Assembly (NCBI GenBank): GCA_002305725.1 | Contig: DBQM01000037.1 | Span: 129,604 to 193,603 of the forward strand | DNA length: 64,000 nucleotides | Source: Ruminococcus sp. UBA1394 | Lineage (GTDB): Bacteria; Bacillota; Clostridia; Oscillospirales; Ruminococcaceae | Direction: 5' to 3' | Part shown: positions 44,711 to 51,849 of the stretch, piece by piece | How the letters are laid out: every line of letters begins with the position of its first letter | Position numbering within the stretch: position 1 is the stretch's first letter | Made by a program: the position numbers and the translations under genes | The notes under the pieces: generated by a model | What the model saw: the letters and a program-made list of their open reading frames with translations, nothing else | Database searches by the model: none | What the model was told of the DNA's origin: nothing

Positions 44711-47700
44711 TTACTGAGCCTTACTGTTTATCAGAAGCTGATTCATAGTCGCCATATCCAGCGCTGGATCGGTAATGCTCATGCTGTCAGAAACATTATT
44801 TTCCGTACCGAACGCAGACATATTTTCAGTCAGTATCATTACCTGTATATCCGTCTGATCTGCGGTTTCCTCTGTTTCCTTTGCCGCTGAAACAGCGCTT
44901 GATGAATCAATCAGAACGGCGCCGCTTGTTTCTGTGAGAAAATCTGAAGACATACTTTCGTCAGAATATATATCGGAAAGAAGATCGGCGTTTGACTGTA
45001 TGACATCTTCCTCCGGAATTATCTCCGTAAACTCAGCAGTTTCTGCACTTACAGTTCCGGACACGCCGCCTTCAAATTCAAAGGTAAAGCTTTCGGAATT
45101 AAAGTTCCTTATAGTCAGCTTATCCTCGCTGCCGTTTATTGATACAGTCAGTTCGGATTGGTTTGTTTTAGTAAATGTGACCTCGTTAGGATCAATACCG
45201 CTTAATACGACCTTGTTATTTCCGTCATAATCCTCAATTATATCCGTACCATAATTTCTACCGAATACATATGTATCGTTTCCGTTGCCGCCGTTCAGAT
45301 AATCATTGCCCTCTCCGCCGTCAAGGATGTCATCTCCGTCATTTCCGTACAGATAATCGTTTCCTGTTCCGCCGTAAAGCGCGTCATTTCCGGCGCCGCC
45401 GTTTAGCGTATCGTTTCCTCCGTCGCCATGCAAGTTAATACCGTTATCGCTCCATGCAGACATCCAGTCGTCATATTCAGTAGCGTGTACCTGTTTTATG
45501 GGGTTTTCGGTATCGTCAAACGCATATCTTGTTCCGTCTGCAAACGTGACATTGAAATTGCGGTTGTTTTCGAAACTGAAATATCCCTGAATAACAAGCC
45601 TGTCATCTGTTCCATCGAATGTGATAGTAAGATCGTTCCAGTTTGTACGATATGCAGTCATAGCCTCTGAGGTAATTCCATTGCCGAATGAAATCGTATT
45701 GGTACCTTCGCTGTCATTAATAGTATCCGTACCGTAACCGATATTGAACATATATGTATCGTTTCCGGCTCCGCCGTAAATGAAGTCGCTGCCTTTGCCG
45801 CCGTCAAGTATGTCGTTTCCTCCGTTTCCGTACAGGCGGTCATCTCCGCTTGAGCCGTAAAGCTTGTCCGCTCCGCCGCCGCCGTTAAGACTGTCGTTTC
45901 CGTTCTCTCCGATTAGAGTCACGCCTCTGTCATCCATAGCTGTAAGGTAATCGCTGTAATCAGTTCCGTATATGGTCCTCAGAGGGCTGTTGGAAGCGGT
46001 TGCGTGAACCTTATAACCTCCGTTGAACGTAAGACTGAAGTTTCTGTTTGCTTCGGAAGTAAAGAAGCCTTCGATAACAAGCTTATCATCCGAGCCTTCA
46101 AAGGTTATAGTAATATCGTTCCAGTTTGTGCGATAAGCCTTTATCTGATTTGAAGTATATCCGTATATTTCAATTGTGTTTGCGCCCTGTCCGTCACCGA
46201 TCGTATCTGTACCGTATCCTTTTTTAAAGATATATGTATCATTTCCGGATCCGCCGTAAAGGAAGTCGTTGCCTTCGCCGCCGTCGAGTATGTCGTTTCC
46301 GTCATTTCCCGTAAGCCTGTCGTCGCCATTATCCCCATAGAGGAAGTCGTTTCCGCTGCCGCCTACAAGCTGATCGTTTCCGTCCCTGCCGATTTTAGTA
46401 ATTCCGTCCTCATAAATCGAGATCATATACTCGCTGCCGTCAGTACCGTAAATTGTTCTGAGAAGACTGTCCTGAGCTGTCGCTTCTGTAACTGTTCCGT
46501 CTGCAAACACAAGAGTAAAGTTTCTTGCTTCTTTGCTTATACAGTAATTCTTTATAACAAGAGTATCATCATATCCGTCAAAGGTTATTAGGATATCGTT
46601 CCAATTTGAACGGTATGCCTTCAGACATGACGCCGTAAAGCCATCTCCGAACATAATGGTATTTGTTCCTTCAATGTCCATGATAGAATCATTTCCGTAA
46701 CCCGGTTTAAATATATATGTATCGTTCCCGTTTCCTCCGTCGATAAAGTCGTTTCCGGTTCCGCTGTCAATAATGTCGTCACCGTCGCCGCCGTTGATAT
46801 AATCATCGCCTTTGCCGCCGGATATATAGTCATTTCCGTTTTCTCCGAACAACGAATCGTTTCCGTTGCCGCCGAATATGACATCGTCGCCATTATTCGC
46901 TGTGATTCTGTCGTTTCCCGAATCCCCGAATATGTAATCGGATTCTGTTCCTCCTATAAGGAAATCATCTCCGTTACCGCCTGCCGCGATATTGGCTTTA
47001 CCGCTTTCAAGAAGCATATAATCTGAATATTCCGTACCTGAAATGTATGTGTTTACAGTGTCTGAGATATTATCCTTTATGTAAAGCGTTTCTTCACCTA
47101 TTTGCAGAACGTAATTTTCTGGCGCGTCTGCAAAGTCGGTAATGATCAGCTTGTCCCCGGTATCCTTAATGCTGATAATAACATTGTTGCCTACAGAGCG
47201 TATTTCAAGATCAGACAAGACTGTATCGTCGGCAAGCTTAACAGTTGATATCCCTTCGCTGTCGCTGATAATATCGGTACCGTAATTTCTGCCGAATACA
47301 TATGTATCATTTCCCGTTCCGCCGTAAAGGATATCATTTCCTGTTCCGCCGTCGAGAACATCATCGCCTTCGTCGCCGTAAATTATATCGTTTCCATCTT
47401 CACCGTAAATAACGTCATTATCAGAGCCGCCGAATACAAAGTCGTTTCCGCTTCCGGCGTATATAGTGTCGTTTCCTTCATTTCCGTATATAGCGTCGCT
47501 GCCTTTGCTTCCGTAAACGGTATCATCGCCGCCGAAGGCATGCATAACAGAATCCTCAACTACAGCCTTGAGAACGTCGTCGCCGTTTCCGCCGTAAATA
47601 TGCCTGAACGGACTGCCCTTATCGGTAACGTGCATTTTTATGCCGTTAAATTCAAGATCATAATTTCTGTATTCCTCTCCCTTACGAAAATCCCTGATTA

Positions 47701-50434
47701 CGAGAGTATCATTTGTACCCTTTATTGTGATAGTAACATCATAATCTCCTGTTCCGTTTACAAGGATATCGCTTGGGGCAAGATTTGAAAACTTAAGCGT
47801 ATTCAGACCATCGGAGTCGATTATTGTATCGTGACCGTATCCCTTTGTGAATACATAGGTATCGTTTCCTTCTCCGCCATTAAGCGTATCATTGCCTGTT
47901 CCGCCGTCAAGGGTATCGTTTCCTGAATCGCCGTAGAGCATGTCGTTTCCTGAGCCGCCGGATATTGTATCGTTTCCTGTTCCGCCGAACAGCAGATCGT
48001 TTCCGTTTCCTCCGGTTATCCGGTCGTTTCCTCCGCCGCCATAAATTACGTCTGAGACATTAGTGCCGTTTAATGCGTTATTACCATCATTTCCTCTTAT
48101 TGCTCCGAAAACAGAGGAATCAATTATATCAAGATATTGAGGAGCCGTTTCCTCCATATATGTCCTGAATTCTATAAACAACTGATAATCATTCTGAATG
48201 TTTGAACCATAATAGCCGAGATAGGAGCATATATCGGAAAAAGTCTTTTCACTTATCTGTCCCAGCTTCATTGAGTAATACATATGCTTATTGAAAAATG
48301 TCATATTTGGAGTAATGCTTCCGTCATCCTCCGTATGAGCCGTTATGTAATCAAGATGTTCTGTTATCTGACTTCCTATCATAGCAAAGCAATACATCTC
48401 AACTAAATTACTGTAAACGCTTTTAAGAATAGGAGACGCGGCAGAATTAGGATTGCCTCCGTTTACTCCCATAAAATCCTGTCCCATAAAAGATTCAATT
48501 ACAGCTAAATCCTTTGCGTCGATATATGAGCCTCGGCTGCCGGATTCTATATTTTCCGTATGACAAATAAAATGCAGGATTTCTTCTACTATTGAGATCC
48601 TAATATCATTATCAGTTTCTGAAATAAAGCTGTTCACAAGCTCCGTAAGCTTTCCGGTTTCATCCATAGCGATTGCATTATGCAGAGAATTAACAGTACC
48701 GAAGCTTCTCACGTTCGGAAGACCGTCAGCTGCCTCAGACACTCCTATAATAACAGTTTCGATAGCGTCGTAAAGGTCTGAGGAAACCCACATTTCTCCT
48801 ATATTTCCGATAGTATCATCCTCGTAGACAAAAGTCGCAACGTTACCTATCAATGCCTCGGAATCTGTAGGCTGGTTTACATATTCGTAATTGAGATTTA
48901 TAGCCTTTATATGCATATCTTTGAGCGATTTCAATTCTCCGCTGCCCGATAATCCGTCGCCGTCCGAATCAACCCACAGCTTAAGCTGACTGAATATTTC
49001 GTCGTTTTCATCAATAACACCGTCGCCGTTAGTATCATACTGCGCCAATGCTTCAAAGCCGTTTTTAGCCTTTGTTCCGTCTGCAAGAAGATGAAAATCT
49101 CCGAAAACCTCGCTGCCGTCGTCAATTTTTCCGTTTCCGTTTTTATCAAGCGCTAATATCGCATCCTGACGTGTCCAGTTGATTCTTTCCGCAAAGCCGT
49201 TGCAGTTTAAATCGAAATGAGCGCCGTATTTTTTTGTTTCAATATTAAATCCGTCTCCGTTAATATCAAGAATAAGAGGATCGACCTTTGCCCTTTCGGC
49301 ATTATTGGCGCTTTTCTCAGCTTCGGCAATATTCTGCTTGGCTACTGCTTCGGCATCCATAAATTCTATTTCGCCGCTTTCTCCTTTTTCATGATGATTT
49401 TTAAAATCAGCTAACTCATCTTCAAAATCTGAACCATTAAATTCTTCAGTACCGTCAATATATTTTCCAAACCGTTTAAAGAATGCATTCGCATAATCAG
49501 CAAGCTTATCCTCGTCAACGTTATCGCCTATAAAGCCAAGTATCTCCGGTTCGTAGCAGTCGTTTATCGCTTTGGCTAATTCCTCATAGGCTTCATGATA
49601 ATTTTGAAGCTCGTTTATTTTGTTGTTCAATGAAATTATAATATTATTGACTTCATTTGCTTTGTCAACGTCAAAAGCCTTATATAACTCCCTTATATCT
49701 TCAGAATATGAAACAAACTCGGACAAATCATCCACTTTAGCTGAAATATCCAATTCGTCTTTTGCCGCATTTAAACTATCAAAATCGAAATCGCTGGTTT
49801 TTCCGTTTATAATTTCATCGATTTCTTTTTCAACCGATTTGATTTGATCTATATGTTTATTTATAATTGAGGCTCCCGATGATATAATTTCGCTTGCTAA
49901 ACTGAATTGTTCTGAGATAACATCTCCGAGAATACCGGGAATATTTCCGGTTAAGGTACTTCCCATGCTAAAAATACTTTCACTGATTTGTGCTATTGCA
50001 TTTCTTCTCTCATCATTATCTTCCGACATATAAGTTGATTTTTTTATAGTATCTGATATATTAATAGCTTCATCAACTAAAGCAACCAGATCGTTTGCTC
50101 CTTTATAAAGCGAATCATAGTTTTTAATCCACTTGCTATAATCCTTATTACTTGAAGCAAGTTTATCTAATGCTTCATTTAAAGCAGCTGTATCATGCGA
50201 GTCAGTAATAAATTTTGATAGTTTACCGTAATTTACTGTATTATTAAGACTTTCCAGCGTAAATCTTATAGAAATGTCTCCCCACGAAACAATATTATTT
50301 TTTAATATTTCACAAAAACCATCTACGGTATATGTTTCTTCGTCAGATAGTTTTATCATTGTATCTTCAACTTTTTTCATGTCCTTATCTAACTTTAATA
50401 TGATCTCGAATCCTGTATCAATATTAATTGACAT
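44711..50434 (-). CDS. giant RTX calcium-binding protein
   Basis: 1907 residues. No signal peptide. Residues 1-370 are mainly helical and unrecognised (coiled-coil-like NNKINELQNYHEAYEELAKA). About 385-490 contain EF-hand-like loops (DPLILDINGDGFNIETKKYG, LDKNGNGKIDDGSEVFGDF, DTNGDGVIDENDEIF), as in FrpC-type RTX toxins. After another helical stretch, about 790-1715 form six cassettes of RTX nonapeptides, each followed by a roughly 65-residue haemolysin-related domain (for example GYGTDTIGDGQGANTIEIYG, then YRTNWNDITITFEGSDDKLV). The final 100 residues match the C-terminus of the other RTX protein. Probably a secreted toxin or surface adhesin exported by the HlyB/HlyD pair. Confidence 0.88.
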   Translation of the reverse strand: MSINIDTGFEIILKLDKDMKKVEDTMIKLSDEETYTVDGFCEILKNNIVSWGDISIRFTLESLNNTVNYGKLSKFITDSHDTAALNEALDKLASSNKDYSKWIKNYDSLYKGANDLVALVDEAINISDTIKKSTYMSEDNDERRNAIAQISESIFSMGSTLTGNIPGILGDVISEQFSLASEIISSGASIINKHIDQIKSVEKEIDEIINGKTSDFDFDSLNAAKDELDISAKVDDLSEFVSYSEDIRELYKAFDVDKANEVNNIIISLNNKINELQNYHEAYEELAKAINDCYEPEILGFIGDNVDEDKLADYANAFFKRFGKYIDGTEEFNGSDFEDELADFKNHHEKGESGEIEFMDAEAVAKQNIAEAEKSANNAERAKVDPLILDINGDGFNIETKKYGAHFDLNCNGFAERINWTRQDAILALDKNGNGKIDDGSEVFGDFHLLADGTKAKNGFEALAQYDTNGDGVIDENDEIFSQLKLWVDSDGDGLSGSGELKSLKDMHIKAINLNYEYVNQPTDSEALIGNVATFVYEDDTIGNIGEMWVSSDLYDAIETVIIGVSEAADGLPNVRSFGTVNSLHNAIAMDETGKLTELVNSFISETDNDIRISIVEEILHFICHTENIESGSRGSYIDAKDLAVIESFMGQDFMGVNGGNPNSAASPILKSVYSNLVEMYCFAMIGSQITEHLDYITAHTEDDGSITPNMTFFNKHMYYSMKLGQISEKTFSDICSYLGYYGSNIQNDYQLFIEFRTYMEETAPQYLDIIDSSVFGAIRGNDGNNALNGTNVSDVIYGGGGNDRITGGNGNDLLFGGTGNDTISGGSGNDMLYGDSGNDTLDGGTGNDTLNGGEGNDTYVFTKGYGHDTIIDSDGLNTLKFSNLAPSDILVNGTGDYDVTITIKGTNDTLVIRDFRKGEEYRNYDLEFNGIKMHVTDKGSPFRHIYGGNGDDVLKAVVEDSVMHAFGGDDTVYGSKGSDAIYGNEGNDTIYAGSGNDFVFGGSDNDVIYGEDGNDIIYGDEGDDVLDGGTGNDILYGGTGNDTYVFGRNYGTDIISDSEGISTVKLADDTVLSDLEIRSVGNNVIISIKDTGDKLIITDFADAPENYVLQIGEETLYIKDNISDTVNTYISGTEYSDYMLLESGKANIAAGGNGDDFLIGGTESDYIFGDSGNDRITANNGDDVIFGGNGNDSLFGENGNDYISGGKGDDYINGGDGDDIIDSGTGNDFIDGGNGNDTYIFKPGYGNDSIMDIEGTNTIMFGDGFTASCLKAYRSNWNDILITFDGYDDTLVIKNYCISKEARNFTLVFADGTVTEATAQDSLLRTIYGTDGSEYMISIYEDGITKIGRDGNDQLVGGSGNDFLYGDNGDDRLTGNDGNDILDGGEGNDFLYGGSGNDTYIFKKGYGTDTIGDGQGANTIEIYGYTSNQIKAYRTNWNDITITFEGSDDKLVIEGFFTSEANRNFSLTFNGGYKVHATASNSPLRTIYGTDYSDYLTAMDDRGVTLIGENGNDSLNGGGGADKLYGSSGDDRLYGNGGNDILDGGKGSDFIYGGAGNDTYMFNIGYGTDTINDSEGTNTISFGNGITSEAMTAYRTNWNDLTITFDGTDDRLVIQGYFSFENNRNFNVTFADGTRYAFDDTENPIKQVHATEYDDWMSAWSDNGINLHGDGGNDTLNGGAGNDALYGGTGNDYLYGNDGDDILDGGEGNDYLNGGNGNDTYVFGRNYGTDIIEDYDGNNKVVLSGIDPNEVTFTKTNQSELTVSINGSEDKLTIRNFNSESFTFEFEGGVSGTVSAETAEFTEIIPEEDVIQSNADLLSDIYSDESMSSDFLTETSGAVLIDSSSAVSAAKETEETADQTDIQVMILTENMSAFGTENNVSDSMSITDPALDMATMNQLLINSKAQ

Positions 50435-50435
50435 T

Positions 50436-51128
50436 TTATTTTCCTCCCAATTTAAACTCTATAATATTTAGGTTCCCGCTATTAAAAGAAAGGGTCATTC
50501 GCTTATTATCAATAGAATAAATATATAATTCAAAATCATCAGAATCTTCATACTTATCTATTGGTTCACCAAACATTTGAAGTATTTCTTCTTCAGTACT
50601 ATCAAAGGTTATTCCGCCTATTGAAATGTTATCAATCGTATCCTGCCTTTTGAAAGCACTCGCAGTAAAGCTTATACAAATAATATCATTATCACTATAA
50701 TCATTATCGTCTGCTGCACAATGCATTGTTACCGCAGCCAAAGATTTTTTGTCATATAATAATCCACAGCTTCTTAATTCTGTTTCCTCTTCATATATCA
50801 TGGTTTCTTTTCTAAAAGTAAAACCATCACCCAAATCCTCCAGCGAGCATGGAAATGAAAAAGTTTTATCGCCTATAACAACGTTACTGACGATCTTATC
50901 AAAAACATCCTCGTTAAATGTTCCGTCGTACTCATTTATTTCCGACTGAACCTCAGTTTTGCTCTGAGTATCGCTTTCCGTACTTTCCGATACCGATTCA
51001 GAAATACTGCTTTGTGTACTCCGGCTTTTATCATTATCGGTCGATAATGTGTTTTCAGAATTTTTGCAGGCTGTTGAATTCGAAGCTAAAATAACAGCAG
51101 CCATAATTAAAACAAGTTTTCTTTTCAT
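50436..51128 (-). CDS. lipoprotein paired with the giant RTX protein
   Basis: 230 residues. Signal peptide MKRKLVLIMAAVILASNSTA with the lipobox Cys at 21, then a Ser/Thr/Glu-rich spacer to about residue 65 and a folded beta-rich domain (NVVIGDKTFSFPCSLEDLGD, NISIGGITFDSTEEEILQMF). The second half resembles small clostridial lipoproteins of unknown role. It ends 1 bp before the giant RTX gene start, the same lipoprotein-first order as at 43758-44567, though the two lipoproteins are not obviously alike. Candidate partner or immunity protein. Confidence 0.7.
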   Translation of the reverse strand: MKRKLVLIMAAVILASNSTACKNSENTLSTDNDKSRSTQSSISESVSESTESDTQSKTEVQSEINEYDGTFNEDVFDKIVSNVVIGDKTFSFPCSLEDLGDGFTFRKETMIYEEETELRSCGLLYDKKSLAAVTMHCAADDNDYSDNDIICISFTASAFKRQDTIDNISIGGITFDSTEEEILQMFGEPIDKYEDSDDFELYIYSIDNKRMTLSFNSGNLNIIEFKLGGK

Positions 51129-51333
51129 AGAACCTCCATCTAATATAGTTATTAAAATTATTTATATATCATATTAAGTATTATAAAATATCACTTAATA
51201 TACCTATATTAATTAAAATATTAGCACAATATATATAATAATTCAAGAGTTTAATTAATAATTCTTGGCAATTTTTTAAAAATCTATAATTTGCATAAAA
51301 ATAGCAATAAAATTTTAGCATATTTAGCCAAAT
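51129..51333. other. very AT-rich intergenic region at the cargo border
   Basis: No gene. A minus-strand TTGTGC (51224-51229) 17 bp before TAGGTA (51201-51206) is a weak candidate promoter for the lipoprotein-giant RTX operon. Confidence 0.35.
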
Positions 51334-51424
51334 TTCTCCTTAATCCCCAAAGCCTGTTCCTTTTATTATCATACGTCTTAGCATTCTGTCTGTCGTCATC
51401 CTGACCGATCTGTATCAACTTTAT
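51334..51424 (-). pseudogene. decayed duplicate of the relaxase gene 3' end
   Basis: About 90 bp closely resemble the 3' end of the relaxase gene (51868-51957). On the minus strand both read through ATACAGATCGGTCAGGATG and later GTATGATAAT and GGGATTAAGGAG. In frame it gives RYRSVRMTTDRMLRRMII, matching RYRSVRMSADKKLRRMII of the relaxase tail. It is not expressed as part of a gene and marks the junction between the RTX cargo and the conjugation module. Confidence 0.75.
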
Positions 51425-51426
51425 GT

Positions 51427-51735
51427 TCATAGCTGAATTCCTCCCATCGTACAATCGAAACTTTCAGCCTGCACTTCTTTTTCCGGCATTTCAGTTATTA
51501 TATAAAAACGGGCATTTTGTTCATCTTGATTGACACTGTAGATTTCCTGTTTCAAAACTTCTTCGGCGGAAATCATATAATCTGTTCCTCTCACACCAAA
51601 ATGTGCAGCTACATCTTCACCGTTCAAGAGCAAGTCAGCTTCTTTTGCTAACATGTCTATATAACCTCCGGGCGTCATAAGATGGAGTTCTGCGTCTTGA
51701 TGTTCCTGAATAAATTCTTTAATGGTTTGCTTCAC
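51427..51735 (-). CDS. small conjugative-element protein of unknown function
   Basis: 102 residues with a GTG start at 51735 and GGAGG 9 bp upstream. The sequence MKQTIKEFIQEHQDAELHLM, TPGGYIDMLAKEADLLLNGE and VAAHFGVRGTDYMISAEEVL matches a family of small proteins regularly found near relaxase genes in clostridial conjugative elements. Function unknown. It lies between the intact relaxase 3' end and its decayed copy. Confidence 0.6.
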   Translation of the reverse strand: MKQTIKEFIQEHQDAELHLMTPGGYIDMLAKEADLLLNGEDVAAHFGVRGTDYMISAEEVLKQEIYSVNQDEQNARFYIITEMPEKEVQAESFDCTMGGIQL

Positions 51736-51849
51736 AACTACATTCCTCCTATCTGCTGTACATTTTTTCTTTCTGACTGTTCTCCTTCATGAAGTCAGTT
51801 TGTCAAAGAAATAATTGTTTATATTTACTAATAATTTACTTACTCCAAT

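Noticed and set aside
40390..48060. Dense short tandem DNA repeats resembling a repeat array or CRISPR-like region
   Set aside because: They are in frame and encode RTX nonapeptides; units vary at third positions and there are no spacers.
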